Shown here: positions 20,181 through 29,008 of the stretch, in pieces
Layout of the letters: every line of letters begins with the position of its first letter
Numbering within the stretch: the first letter of the stretch is position 1
Assembly (NCBI GenBank): GCA_013177945.1
Contig: JABLXW010000003.1
Location: 106,953-170,952 of the forward strand
Direction: 5' to 3'
Source of the DNA: Bacillota bacterium
Lineage (GTDB): Bacteria; Bacillota; DSM-12270; Thermacetogeniales; Thermacetogeniaceae
Length of the DNA: 64,000 nt
Notes under the pieces: model-generated
Database searches by the model: none
What the model was told of the DNA's origin: nothing
The model's input: only the letters and a program-made list of their open reading frames with translations
Position numbers and translations under genes: made by a program

Positions 20181-20741
20181 CAGGTTGTACTGCCCTCCGC
20201 GGGGTTACTCGGTGTCTCGTGCCGGTGAGGAACTCGGCGCTTCCACAGTTCTCCCGTAGATTCACTACTTCCTTCCGCGGATAGCTCCCTTGCAGGATTT
20301 TCTGCTGTCGTAGTTCCTCTCTCTAACTAACTCATTATCGGCTTCCCTCTCTTTTCATGTTCAGCCCTTCTTCCTAACGTCGTGGGAAGGTACTATGACC
20401 TCTGCTGACTTCTGCTTATTTCTCCACGCCTCTTGACGTAGTTTGCCAGGTTACCTGGCGTTCCCCGCCAGACCTCCCCGGGTAAGAACGTTGTTTATCC
20501 TCCACCTATCCGCCCCATTTACTCTTGGCAGCCGCACGTTAAAGGACTCGCTTCGTCTTGCAAGCTCATCCAACCGTCACTAGCCTCGCCTGGGGTTCGT
20601 AGCCCTCGGACCGGAGGTTTGACGCCGGCTTCCTTCAGATTCCATCTCACGATGGACACCCTTGCCTTAAGCTAACGACTACTGGTACCTTTGCCACTCG
20701 GGACTTTCACCTTTAAGCCTTCGCCCATGCGGGGCGCACAA

Positions 20742-20772
20742 GAAAACCGGCTTCCGGGAAACCGGCTGTTTT
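20742..20772 (-). terminator. Terminator of the first DUF1638 gene; intron target
   Basis: On the minus strand a CCGGTTT / AAGCCGG hairpin (one U-G pair) with a CC-rich loop is followed by TTTTCTT. It lies about 75 bases after the stop of the DUF1638 gene. The group II intron starts immediately after the T-run. Confidence 0.75.
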
Positions 20773-20845
20773 ATCCTGAGCATGAAAGTTCTGCCGCAGC
20801 TGCGAAGACTCCTTGCGGAGAGCTGCCGCACAGGGTGTTGGAAGT

Positions 20846-21556
20846 TTAACTGCTTTTCAGTCTGGCAAAAATTTCGTCATCATAAAACATCTCTTTTGTT
20901 ACGGCTTCACCCGGCCCGAGCACAAGAAATCTTTCATCATTCCAGGGCCCGCCGAGGAGTTGTTGCAGGTATTCCAGGGAACCGGGAACGATCTCGAACT
21001 TAAGGCCAAAGGTTTCCGCCGTTCTCCGGGCATAGCCGATATACGGTTCCAGGCAGTAAGAACCTGTATTCACCAGGGCAACCCGGCTGTAATTTTTCAT
21101 AATCTCACGCGCCGTCCACCGGGCAACTTCCGGAGGATACTTTTTCGTCCAGGCAGGCTTTTGCAAATAAATGGATAGGGGATTTTCTCCGTTCTCGATC
21201 CACCCCTTAGTAAGATAAAACGTCCCAGCTTCTTCCCGTGCCTGGGCGCAGTAGCGTTCCTTCGAGCCGAGAAAAAGGGGAATGCAGTCGTCCACTTTCG
21301 GTAGCACTAATCTTGTTCTTTTCGCTTTTAGGCCCACCACTCCATCGGCGCAGCGGCCGTAACCGAAGAGAATCGCATCCCAGTCCCTTTTCTCTTCCAG
21401 ATCCCGCAGCACGGCGCGCAGTCTCTCGTTGAGCTTGCCAGGATGATTATGAAGACCAAATTCGATCACGTGTGGTTCGATGTATGAAGGGAGAAAGTGC
21501 TCGACTTCCGGCGCGATAGCCTCGCAGATGACAAGCGCCACGCTGTGAAAGTGCAT
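20846..21556 (-). CDS. DUF1638 family protein, copy 1
   Basis: A 236-residue soluble protein of unknown function. Together with the copy at 39261 it shows conserved blocks: ALVICE at the N-terminus, a glycine/cysteine turn GRCADGVVGLKAKR, LVLPKVDDC, FLGSKERY, GTFYLTKGW, MKNYSRVALVNTGSY and KFEIVPGSLEYL. Three cysteines (in ICE, GxC and DDC) are shared by both copies and could bind metal or corrinoid-related groups (inference). ATG at 21556 aligns with the start of copy 2; a GTG at 21565 is possible. DUF1638 genes are known to sit beside methylamine/corrinoid methyltransferase genes, and here the gene is divergent from the MFS carrier. Confidence 0.88.
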   Translation of the reverse strand: MHFHSVALVICEAIAPEVEHFLPSYIEPHVIEFGLHNHPGKLNERLRAVLRDLEEKRDWDAILFGYGRCADGVVGLKAKRTRLVLPKVDDCIPLFLGSKERYCAQAREEAGTFYLTKGWIENGENPLSIYLQKPAWTKKYPPEVARWTAREIMKNYSRVALVNTGSYCLEPYIGYARRTAETFGLKFEIVPGSLEYLQQLLGGPWNDERFLVLGPGEAVTKEMFYDDEIFARLKSS

Positions 21557-21565
21557 GTTCGACAC

Positions 21566-21881
21566 CCCCGCTCTGAAACAGGATGAGGATGTTATAAGTA
21601 CCCATATTCTTTTATTCTCCCTGAATACCTGCCGGGCAACAGTTTGTTTCTCCTGTTTACCGAAACAACAAAAAAATCCACTTTAAAGAGGTAAAAAACG
21701 GTCACATATTTCCGAAATACTCTACAGGTTTCTTCGTTTCTGCCGTCAAAGAACTTCAGCAAAAACAACCGCAGTAGTACCAGGGAGAGGAGGGATTTGC
21801 TTACAATGACGTGAACGGTCAAACCGCGACCTGAAATGATGCCAGGAAGCAAGACAAACTTGCACAAGGGGGGAACCCAGT
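21566..21881. other. Divergent intergenic region between DUF1638 and MFS genes
   Basis: About 316 bases that must hold the promoters of two divergent genes. A GTCAAAGA at about 21747 recalls the left half of the 22-bp repeat found upstream of the corrinoid operon, but the match is short. I see no open frame with a ribosome site. Confidence 0.4.
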
Positions 21882-23162
21882 TTGATTAGTAATGAAATGA
21901 AAATGAAACTGAGCAAATGGAGACGCTGGGGTATTCTGGCGGTGCTCTCTATGGGCGGCGGCATCATCTACATCCTGCCGTACCTGAGTTGTTACTTCTA
22001 CATACCCATGAAAGAAGCAATGCACCTGAACAATACACAGCTGGGTCTGATGGGAAGCGCCCTCGGTATCGCCGCCATGATCCTCTATTGGCCAGGGGGC
22101 TGGGTAGCCGACCGCTTTTCCCCGAGAAAACTGGTAACGCTTTCTCTTAGCGCTGTCGGACTCCTGGGTCTTTGGATGGCTACGTTTCCGCCGTTTAAAA
22201 TCTTGATCGTCATCCAACTTTTAATGGGCGTCTTCACAACTCTCACTTTCTGGTCGGCCATGATCAAGGCTACGAGGCAGCTCGGTTCCAGCACGGAGCA
22301 GGGAAGGTTCTTCGGCTTCCTCGAGGCCGGCAGAAACCTGATAACCGTAGTCGTAGTCGCAGGCGCGCTCGCCCTCTTCGCCAAAATGGGAAGCAACGCC
22401 ATCGGGCTCCGTTGGGCAATCATTCTCCTCTCGGTAGGAGTGTTCATCATCGCCCTCCTAAGCTGGTTCAGCATCTCGGACCAGCAGGAGGTCGCGCAGG
22501 AAGAGTCTAGCGACGACAAGGAGCAGGTGCCACTCTGGGAGGGAATCACCAGAGTAGTCAAACTCCCGGCGGTGTGGATGGTTATGCTCATCATCCTTTC
22601 CGCCTACGTCACCTCCGTCGGGATTACCTACATCACTCCTTACGCCACGGACGTTTACAAGCAGAGTGTTGTTTTCGGAGGCCTCCTCTACACGATCATG
22701 GAGTGGACCTCTATTTTCGCATCTCCGGTCGCAGGCTTTATTGCAGACAGGATCACCACATCGAAGGCAACCATTTATAGCTTTATCATCCTGGTTCTTA
22801 GCTGGTCCATTTTTGTCTTTGTCAAAGGGGGAGCGTCGCTTTACTACGTACTGCTTGTCAATTCCATTGTCATCGGTTGTACAATCTATGGACTCCGCGG
22901 AATTTACTACGCCCTCCTTGAGGAGGGAGCCATACCGCGCATCCTTACCGGAACAGCTACAGGATTAATCTCTTTCATCGCGTACACCCCCGATGTCTTC
23001 ATCCCCTACGTTGCGGGGCGCCTTCTCGATAAGTACCCGGGAGGGCTGGGGTACAAGTACTTTTTCCTCATCCTTGCGCTCTTTTCAGTTTTCGGCCTTA
23101 TCCTGACCGTTATTTTCAGAAAAACAGTAAGCGTAAGTGGAACGGAAAAGCCTGTTGCGTAA
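21882..23162 (+). CDS. Major facilitator superfamily transporter
   Basis: A 426-residue protein with about 12 membrane segments in two halves split by a charged loop near residue 210 (SDQQEVAQEESSDDKEQ). The MFS loop 2-3 motif appears as GGWVADRFSPRKL, and its second-half echo as GFIADRITTSKA. The start is TTG at 21882 with AAGGGGGGAA upstream; ATG at 21897 is an alternative. It is upstream of the corrinoid/mttB operon, so it probably imports the methylated substrate or exports the demethylated product. Substrate cannot be read from sequence. Confidence 0.85.
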   Translation: MISNEMKMKLSKWRRWGILAVLSMGGGIIYILPYLSCYFYIPMKEAMHLNNTQLGLMGSALGIAAMILYWPGGWVADRFSPRKLVTLSLSAVGLLGLWMATFPPFKILIVIQLLMGVFTTLTFWSAMIKATRQLGSSTEQGRFFGFLEAGRNLITVVVVAGALALFAKMGSNAIGLRWAIILLSVGVFIIALLSWFSISDQQEVAQEESSDDKEQVPLWEGITRVVKLPAVWMVMLIILSAYVTSVGITYITPYATDVYKQSVVFGGLLYTIMEWTSIFASPVAGFIADRITTSKATIYSFIILVLSWSIFVFVKGGASLYYVLLVNSIVIGCTIYGLRGIYYALLEEGAIPRILTGTATGLISFIAYTPDVFIPYVAGRLLDKYPGGLGYKYFFLILALFSVFGLILTVIFRKTVSVSGTEKPVA

Positions 23163-23458
23163 ACACAGTTAAAGGGTAACCGGAAAGACTTGCTATGAAA
23201 AGTCAATAGACTAAGGCTAAAAGATCTTTGACAATCACATAAGGATTCCTGGTCACTCTTTACTGCTAGGTGGGGACCATTGGTAATTCGGGTCAGACAG
23301 CCGGTTATCTTTCCAAAGGGAGTAAATAAATCAAATGAACCAAACGCGTGGCAACAGCTCTCGTAGCAACGCTTGAGTGTTTTCCCTGGTTGCGCTTTAA
23401 CTCATAATAAGCTTTCTTTCAGTTCTTTAAAGCGCCGGACTGAATCAGCTGCTAATCA
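23163..23458. other. Non-coding stretch after MFS gene
   Basis: About 300 bases with no supported gene. It contains GATCTTTGACA at 23223-23233, the exact reverse complement of 11 bases of the tandem repeat at 23663. The remaining DNA shows no coding signal. Confidence 0.4.
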
Positions 23459-23660
23459 CAGGCTGTTTCTCAGACCAGGGGAACCGCGCTTGGACATCCG
23501 GTTACAACTTCCCTCGAATTGATCAGATACCCTAATAAACCTCTCGTATGGGCGAGGCTTCACTCTTATCGTCGGGACAGCTAAGCTTCCCAAGGAGGTT
23601 GAATGAAGCCCCCTGCCTCTACGAGAATGTTTATCCGAGTTGCCCCAGGATTCCTGTGTG
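23459..23660 (+). ncRNA. Possible IS200/IS605 omega-RNA-like relic
   Basis: A long imperfect hairpin pairs CTCGTATGGGCGAGGCTTC (from 23547) with GAAGCCCC...GCCTCTACGAG (to about 23626). Its inner part has GGTTGAATGAAGCCCC, a phrase common at the 3' ends of IS605 OrfB/TnpB loci that encode the guide omega-RNA. No tnpA or tnpB frame is present beside it. I infer a leftover right end of such an element; identification rests on resemblance only. Confidence 0.35.
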
Positions 23661-23662
23661 GT

Positions 23663-23706
23663 TGTCAAAGATCAAATTTATTTGTGTCAAAGATCAAATT
23701 TATTTG
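23663..23706 (+). promoter_or_regulatory. Perfect tandem 22-bp repeat, candidate AraC-type operator
   Basis: Two adjacent identical 22-bp units (core TGTCAAAGATCAAATTTATT) end 47 bases before the corrinoid start codon. A 22-bp period equals two helical turns, as in AraC-family half-sites. Just downstream are possible -10 boxes TAATAT (23719) and TATAGT (23730) with only weak -35 matches overlapping or abutting the second unit. This layout is typical of an activator-dependent promoter. The PocR/AraC protein at 14751-16067 is the obvious candidate ligand (inference). Confidence 0.6.
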
Positions 23707-23753
23707 CTTGGAGCTAACTAATATAACTCTATAGTACAAGGAGGTTAAGTGAT

Positions 23754-24389
23754 ATGCCCATCTTTGAAGAATTGGCGAAAAGTGTTGTCAATGGGGATGT
23801 GGAAAGAGTCAGGGAATTAACACGGCAGGCTATTACCGCCGGAGAAGACCCGCTTGAAGTGATCAACAATGGCCTCATTGTCGGGATGAACATCGTGGGA
23901 CCGCGTTTTAAGGCCGGCGAAATGTTTATTCCCGAGGTACTCATGTGTGCCCGGGCGATGCAAGCGGGAATGGAGTTGCTCAAACCGCTCCTCGTGGGGC
24001 AGGACGTTCCCGTCATCGGCAAAGTAGTACTGGGTACCGTCAAAGACGACCTCCACGATATCGGGAAGAACCTGGTGGCCATGATGCTTGAAAGCAGCGG
24101 TTTTACCGTCATCAACCTCGGAGTCAATATCAGCCCGGAACAGTTTGTGGAGGCCACGAAAGAGAATCAACCGGACATTGTCGGTATGTCCGCTTTGCTG
24201 ACGACAACAATGGAAATGATGAGGAATACAATCGAAGCCTTGAAAGAAGCCAATCTAAGGGAGCAGGTAAAAGTCATCATAGGCGGTGCCCCGGTGTCAC
24301 AGGAATTTGCATATGAAATCGGGGCCGACGGGTATGCCCCCGACGCCGCCTCGGCGGTCGAACTCTGCAAGAAACTGCTTGGAAAATAG
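23754..24389 (+). CDS. Corrinoid methyltransferase protein, copy 2
   Basis: A 211-residue carrier of the MttC/MtgC class. The helical cap is residues 1-85 (RFKAGEMFIPEVLMCARAMQ). The cobalamin domain starts VVLGTVKDDLHDIGKN with His101 as predicted cobalt ligand, followed by NLGVNISPEQF, GMSALLTTTMEMM and GGAPVSQEFA. ATG at 23754 sits after an AAGGAGG. It is the first gene of the mttB1-mttB2-mttB3 group and follows the tandem repeat promoter. Confidence 0.95.
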   Translation: MPIFEELAKSVVNGDVERVRELTRQAITAGEDPLEVINNGLIVGMNIVGPRFKAGEMFIPEVLMCARAMQAGMELLKPLLVGQDVPVIGKVVLGTVKDDLHDIGKNLVAMMLESSGFTVINLGVNISPEQFVEATKENQPDIVGMSALLTTTMEMMRNTIEALKEANLREQVKVIIGGAPVSQEFAYEIGADGYAPDAASAVELCKKLLGK

Positions 24390-24397
24390 AAGGTATT

Positions 24398-24595
24398 ATG
24401 GTGGAAGTCATGAGGAAGACCGGAACCATCAGACAAGAGGGAACTTCCCAAAGAATAACCGCAGAAATGGAGATCGCTTCCCGGCACTTCGGCCGCACGG
24501 ATAATGCTTTTTTTATCCACGCCCTGCAGGTACTGCCGGTCAGGTACTCCTCTCGCGCAGTACCCGAAGGCTTGCTGCAGTTATCTAAAGGGTGA
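24398..24595 (+). CDS. Small hypothetical ORF between corrinoid and mttB genes
   Basis: A 65-codon frame starting 8 bases after the corrinoid stop (ATG, with internal ATG at 24410). The peptide is basic at the start (MRKTGTIRQEGTSQRITAEM) and has no family I recognise. The ribosome site is weak (GAAGGT). It could be real because of its tight spacing, but it could equally be spacer. Confidence 0.25.
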   Translation: MVEVMRKTGTIRQEGTSQRITAEMEIASRHFGRTDNAFFIHALQVLPVRYSSRAVPEGLLQLSKG

Positions 24596-24635
24596 TTTAT
24601 AGGAATCAGAGATCACGACTAAGGAGGGAGAAAAG

Positions 24636-26087
24636 ATGCTCATTAAAAAGCCTGACGGTTCGTATGTTTTCGGATTCTGGAGTGAGGGTCAAATCCGTGC
24701 CCTACACCTGGCATCACTTGAAATCCTGGAGCGCGTCGGCGTCAGGGTGCAAGATAGTGAAGCCTTGAGGATTTTTGCAGAAGCCGGCGCGTTCGTAGAT
24801 GGTGACCTTGTAAGGATTCCCGCCGGAATGGTCAGGGATGCGCTCTCCGGTCCTCCGGAAAGGGTTGTTCTCGCCGACCGGAATGGCTCCCGAAAGGTGT
24901 ACTTAGAACCGGGGAAGATCAGCTTTGGAGCCGGGTGCGGACAGCCTTACTTCATGGATCCCCAGAGCAGGGAAATCAGGCTGGCGGAGGAAAAGGATGC
25001 CGAAAAAATGGCAGCAATGGCGCAGTACGCCCCCAACATCGATTTCGTTGCTTGCCTTGCCGGCAGCCGTGGCAGCTTGGCCGATCTGTGCTGCTTCCGG
25101 GCGGTGCGCGCCTGTTGTATAAAACCGGTTGTTGTGAGGGCTGCTAGTTCCAATAACATGAGAATTCTGCTGGAAATGGCTGCTGCCTCTGCCGCGGGAG
25201 GCCGTGACGGTTTGCGCAGGAACCCGTCCCTTGCTTTCGTCTTAAAGGGAGAACCTCCGCTTATTTATGACGCGGAAACCACCCGGCAGATCTTCCTGGC
25301 CGCAGAGAACGGTATCCCGGTGGTCTTCGCGCCAGTGATAATCCCTGGAAAGACGGCACCAGCTAAGATCATCGGTTCGCTGGCTTTGGGGAATGCCGCC
25401 GTCCTATCGGGACTCGTGCTGCACCAGCTCAAGCACTGGGGTGCTCCTTTCATCTATGGGATAGAGTTTGCTTTCTGTGAAGGTGAACACAGCTCAGCAG
25501 CCGGCCCTGAAGTAGCAATGATGCAAGCCCTTGCAGCACAGATCGCTCAGTTCTACGGATTGCCGGCGTGGGGTAGCTACGGAACGACGGATTCGTTTGC
25601 AGTTGACGCCCAAGCCGGGGCAGAGGCAATTTTTTTCACCTTGGTGGCCGCACTGGGAGGAGCAAATCTGGCGTTCGGCGGCGGCGAACTCGGCTCAGGC
25701 ACCGTAGGGAGCCCGGCAAAAGTTCTCTTCGACGACGAGTGCATCTCCTTCACGAAGCACTTTTTGAAGGGAATTGAATTGAGCGAGGAGACTCTTGCAC
25801 TCGAGGTAATTGAGAGGGTTGGCCCTGGCGGCAGCTTCCTCGCCGAGGAACATACCTTCAGGTATTTCAAAAAGGAAACATGGTACCCGAGCTTTCTGAA
25901 TAGAAAACCTCTAAAGACTTGGCTCGAAGAAGGAATAATTAAGACGATCGCCGACTTGGTCTCGGATAGAGCTGCAGAGGTGCTTGAGACCTTTAATGTC
26001 GAAAAATTACCCGATTCCGTGCTGGCTGAGATGGACAGGATTATCGATAAAGCCGGTGACGGGACCCTTTATACGGGAGGCAATTGA
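24636..26087 (+). CDS. MttB-family (non-pyrrolysine) corrinoid methyltransferase 1
   Basis: A 483-residue TIM-barrel methyltransferase of the trimethylamine/glycine betaine methyltransferase superfamily. These demethylate methylated amines onto a corrinoid protein. The frame has no internal TAG, so it lacks the pyrrolysine of archaeal MttB and belongs to the MtgB-like group. Motifs: an N-terminal LHLASLEILERVGVRVQ helix, YFMDPQSREIR, YGTTDSFAVDAQAG and a C-terminal ERVGPGGSFL. ATG at 24636 follows AAGGAGGG. It resembles MttB-3 (27543) more than copies 2 and 4. The substrate is not deducible; betaines are the usual guess. Confidence 0.92.
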   Translation: MLIKKPDGSYVFGFWSEGQIRALHLASLEILERVGVRVQDSEALRIFAEAGAFVDGDLVRIPAGMVRDALSGPPERVVLADRNGSRKVYLEPGKISFGAGCGQPYFMDPQSREIRLAEEKDAEKMAAMAQYAPNIDFVACLAGSRGSLADLCCFRAVRACCIKPVVVRAASSNNMRILLEMAAASAAGGRDGLRRNPSLAFVLKGEPPLIYDAETTRQIFLAAENGIPVVFAPVIIPGKTAPAKIIGSLALGNAAVLSGLVLHQLKHWGAPFIYGIEFAFCEGEHSSAAGPEVAMMQALAAQIAQFYGLPAWGSYGTTDSFAVDAQAGAEAIFFTLVAALGGANLAFGGGELGSGTVGSPAKVLFDDECISFTKHFLKGIELSEETLALEVIERVGPGGSFLAEEHTFRYFKKETWYPSFLNRKPLKTWLEEGIIKTIADLVSDRAAEVLETFNVEKLPDSVLAEMDRIIDKAGDGTLYTGGN

Positions 26088-26088
26088 A

Positions 26089-27492
26089 ATGTTGTTAGAA
26101 CCCAAGGTCTTTACAGATAAGCAAATTGAGGAACTGCATTCAAAAACGCTCGACTTACTTGAGACCATGGGGGTCACCTTCCACCACCGGGAGTCAAGAG
26201 AGCTACTTGCCCGACACGGAGCTGAAGTAGATGGAAGCGTCGTTAAAATCCCGGCCAGACTGGTCGAAGAAGCACTCTCGCTCGCCCCGAGCGAGTTTAC
26301 GCTTATCGCAAGAAACCGCGACCGGTCTGTCCGAATTGGGAACGGATCTCTAGTCTTCGTCCCCACGGGAGGTGAGGTTTACGTCCACGATATAAAAAAT
26401 GGCCGCAGACCGGGCACCCTACAAGACCTGATCAATTTTATCAAACTAGAACAGAGCAGCGAACACATCGAAATCTCCGACGCTTCCATCGTGGACCCGG
26501 CTGACCTGAGAGGAGACGCGAAGGTTTGTATCTCCATGTTGGAGTGCATCAGGAACAGCGACAAGCCGCTTGAAGGGATGTCGGACGGACGCAGGCAATC
26601 CGAGATATGCCTTGAGATGGCCAGGATTGCCACAGAACCGGCTGACGGTGAATTTTTTATCATTGCCATCGTTAACAGCTTTTCGCCTATGGGATGGGAC
26701 AATAGCATGCTGGAGGCGATCCACACGTACGCGGGTGCTGGGCAGCCAGTTGTAGTTACCGCCTGCTCAATGGCAGGGCTGACATCCCCCGCCAGCCTGG
26801 CTGGTACCCTTGTCCAGAACAACGCCGAAATCCTCGCCGGCATCGTGTTGGCCGAGCTGATCAAACCGGGAACTCCAGTGGTATATGGAAACACGTCCTC
26901 AATTGCCGATATGAAAACCACAATTCTCTGTACTGGTGCGCCGGAGAATGCGCTGATACTAACAGCTGCTTGTCAACTTGCCCGTTATTACAAACTGCCC
27001 TTCCGGGGAGGCGGAGGCCTAACTGACGCCAAGGTAGTCGATGTCCAGGCAGGAATCGAAGCAACAACAAATTTGTTGTTCACCTTTGCCAACAAGGTAG
27101 ACTACGTTTTACACGGCCTGGGCATGGTGGACTCCTTCCTCACCGTGAGTTATGAAAAGTGGATCGTCGATGATGAGATCTGCGGGAGAATCAAAAGGTT
27201 GCTGCGGGGGATCGAGAGCCTGACGGATGATGATATTCAAAGCATCCGGGAAACGGGGTTCGCAGGCAATTTCCTGGAGCATCCCAGCACTATTACCCGA
27301 TTTAGAACAGAATTTTACACCCCAGTTGTTAGCGATCGCACCAACTGGAGCACCTGGTCTGCCAGCGGGAAATCTGTCCTGGATAGCGCCCACGAGACCT
27401 GGAAAAAGCGCCTTGCCGAGTTCGTTGCTCCCGATCTTCCCAAAGCAATAGAAAAGTCCTTACTGGCCTACATTGAAAAAGAGTGCCGCTAG
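26089..27492 (+). CDS. MttB-family methyltransferase 2
   Basis: A 467-residue MttB paralogue. It starts one base after mttB1 ends (TGAAATG), with GGGAGG just upstream; the frame extends back into mttB1 but that part is overlap. Motifs are ELHSKTLDLLETMGVTFHH, a conserved VVYGNTSSIADMKT, GGGGLTDAKVVDVQAG and a C-terminal VSYEKWIVDDEICGRIKRLLRG. The VYG-DMKT segment pairs it with copy 4 (VIYGGAPVVFDMRT). No in-frame TAG. Tight spacing implies the same transcript and perhaps different substrates or a hetero-oligomer with copy 1. Confidence 0.92.
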   Translation: MLLEPKVFTDKQIEELHSKTLDLLETMGVTFHHRESRELLARHGAEVDGSVVKIPARLVEEALSLAPSEFTLIARNRDRSVRIGNGSLVFVPTGGEVYVHDIKNGRRPGTLQDLINFIKLEQSSEHIEISDASIVDPADLRGDAKVCISMLECIRNSDKPLEGMSDGRRQSEICLEMARIATEPADGEFFIIAIVNSFSPMGWDNSMLEAIHTYAGAGQPVVVTACSMAGLTSPASLAGTLVQNNAEILAGIVLAELIKPGTPVVYGNTSSIADMKTTILCTGAPENALILTAACQLARYYKLPFRGGGGLTDAKVVDVQAGIEATTNLLFTFANKVDYVLHGLGMVDSFLTVSYEKWIVDDEICGRIKRLLRGIESLTDDDIQSIRETGFAGNFLEHPSTITRFRTEFYTPVVSDRTNWSTWSASGKSVLDSAHETWKKRLAEFVAPDLPKAIEKSLLAYIEKECR

Positions 27493-27542
27493 TTTTGGGG
27501 AAGAAAGATTCTAAAGATTCTAGTTTTGGGGAGGGAAGATTT

Positions 27543-29006
27543 TTGATCACTACTAAAAAATTCAACGGTTTTCCATTTTACCGGATATGGTCGGAAGACC
27601 AGATTGAACAACTGCACCTGGCGTCGTTGGCGATTCTGGAGCAAACCGGAGTGCTTGTCCAGGAACCTCAGTCTTTAAAGTTGCTGAAAGAGGCTGGAGC
27701 ATACGTAGACGGGGAAAGGGTGAAGATTCCGCCAACTCTTGTGGAAAGCGCGATCAGAAGCGCTCCGGAGCGTATCAGCCTCTATTCTAAGGACGGCCGG
27801 ACGGTACTACCGCTGGAAAAGGGTACGGTAGCTTACGGTATGGGGGCGGACCTTCCTTACTTTATCGATCCTTTTTCAGGGGAGATCAGACAGACAGTCC
27901 TTGCAGACACAGAGCGGGCCGCCAGATTGGCCGAAAAATTAACAAACATCGATTGGGTGTCATCGCTGGGCCTCGCTTCTGATGTAACCTTGGAGCTATA
28001 TGAACTCTACCAATTCTTAGCAATCAGAAAATATTCGAATAAGCCCATTTTGACCCATGCCGCAAACCCGGGAACACTGAAGCCTATGATCGACATGGCA
28101 GCTGCCCTCGCGGGGGGCCACGAGCAGCTCAGGCAGAAGCCCACTCTTGTGGTCTACACGGAACCGGTTTCTCCACTGGTACACGGCCGAGAATCTCTCG
28201 AGAAGCTCTTGCTGTGCGCTGAGTACGGGATTCCCGTTACCTACAGCACGGGCTCGATGTGCGGTGGGACCGCCCCAGCTACACTCGCTGCCGGAATCGC
28301 CATGGCCAACGCCGAGTGCCTGACAGGTCTGGTGATTCACCAGTTGAAAAAGCCGGGTGCGCCGTTTATCCACGGGATGATGGTAGGTGTGTTGGACATG
28401 CGGACGGGCTTCTCGCCGTACGGGGGGCCCGAAATGACCCTCGCTCACACCATCGGAGGACAGTTAGGGCACTTCTATCGGCTGCCTACTTTTGGCACTG
28501 CAGGCTATACTGACGCGCTGGCGGTCGACGCCCAGGCCGGGTTAGATGCTGCATATTCCATCCTGCTAGCCGCATTGAGCGACACAAACTTGGTGCACGA
28601 CTGCGGATACATGGGAAACGGCTTTCTGGGCAGCCTGGAGCAACTCATCCTGGCCGACGAATTGATCGGTTTTGTAAAAAGGTTCATGGAAGGGAGCAAA
28701 CCAGACGAAGAGGAATTTTGTATAGAGCTGATCGAACGAATCGGCCCTGGCGGAGATTACCAGTCCGATCAGCTTGCAAAAGAGTTGGAAAGGGATCACT
28801 GGTGCCCCCGGTATTTGAACCGCAAGAACTTCCATCGCTGGCAGAGGACGGGTGGCAGTACCCTGGTCGAAATCCTGCATGAAGGAGTCCTCGACCTGCT
28901 GAGGAAGGAAGCGGAAATCATTTTGAGCGAAACCGAGATGGAGGAACTTGAGAGAATCATCGCCGAAAATGAAGCCCGTATTAAGAAAGAAAAGAGGGGG
29001 GATTAG
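27543..29006 (+). CDS. MttB-family methyltransferase 3
   Basis: A 487-residue MttB paralogue. I start it at TTG 27543 behind GGGAGGG, which aligns its N-terminus with copy 1 (FYRIWSEDQIEQLHLASLAIL). The longer frame back to 27483 overlaps mttB2. Motifs include YFIDPFSGEIRQ, HGMMVGVLDMRTG, TAGYTDALAVDAQAG and ERIGPGGDYQSDQ. Just before it, the phrase GATTCTAAAGATTCTAG and a doubled TAGTTTTGGGGA form a short direct repeat. Followed after two bases by a broken corrinoid gene that was presumably its partner. Confidence 0.92.
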   Translation: MITTKKFNGFPFYRIWSEDQIEQLHLASLAILEQTGVLVQEPQSLKLLKEAGAYVDGERVKIPPTLVESAIRSAPERISLYSKDGRTVLPLEKGTVAYGMGADLPYFIDPFSGEIRQTVLADTERAARLAEKLTNIDWVSSLGLASDVTLELYELYQFLAIRKYSNKPILTHAANPGTLKPMIDMAAALAGGHEQLRQKPTLVVYTEPVSPLVHGRESLEKLLLCAEYGIPVTYSTGSMCGGTAPATLAAGIAMANAECLTGLVIHQLKKPGAPFIHGMMVGVLDMRTGFSPYGGPEMTLAHTIGGQLGHFYRLPTFGTAGYTDALAVDAQAGLDAAYSILLAALSDTNLVHDCGYMGNGFLGSLEQLILADELIGFVKRFMEGSKPDEEEFCIELIERIGPGGDYQSDQLAKELERDHWCPRYLNRKNFHRWQRTGGSTLVEILHEGVLDLLRKEAEIILSETEMEELERIIAENEARIKKEKRGD

Positions 29007-29008
29007 AA

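Larger units (their letters stand above)
18440..20739 (-). mobile_element. Group II intron, probably class C, inserted behind a terminator
   Basis: On the minus strand the intron begins at 20739 with the canonical GTGCG, followed by the typical domain I opening (GTGCGCCCCGCATGGGCG) and GGTGAAAGTCC. Its far end has a domain V-like hairpin (CCGCCG ... CGGCGG, about 18483-18512) and a domain VI-like stem (GACGGGGATTAGTCGTCCCC) ending near 18440 (uncertain by about 10 bases). The upstream exon is a Rho-independent terminator hairpin ending TTTTCTT. Insertion directly after such a hairpin is the habit of group IIC introns. Its reverse transcriptase gene is broken and carries an IS remnant. Confidence 0.82.

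Noticed and set aside
23663..23706. CRISPR-like repeat
   Set aside because: Two abutting units with no spacers and no cas genes; better explained as an operator.
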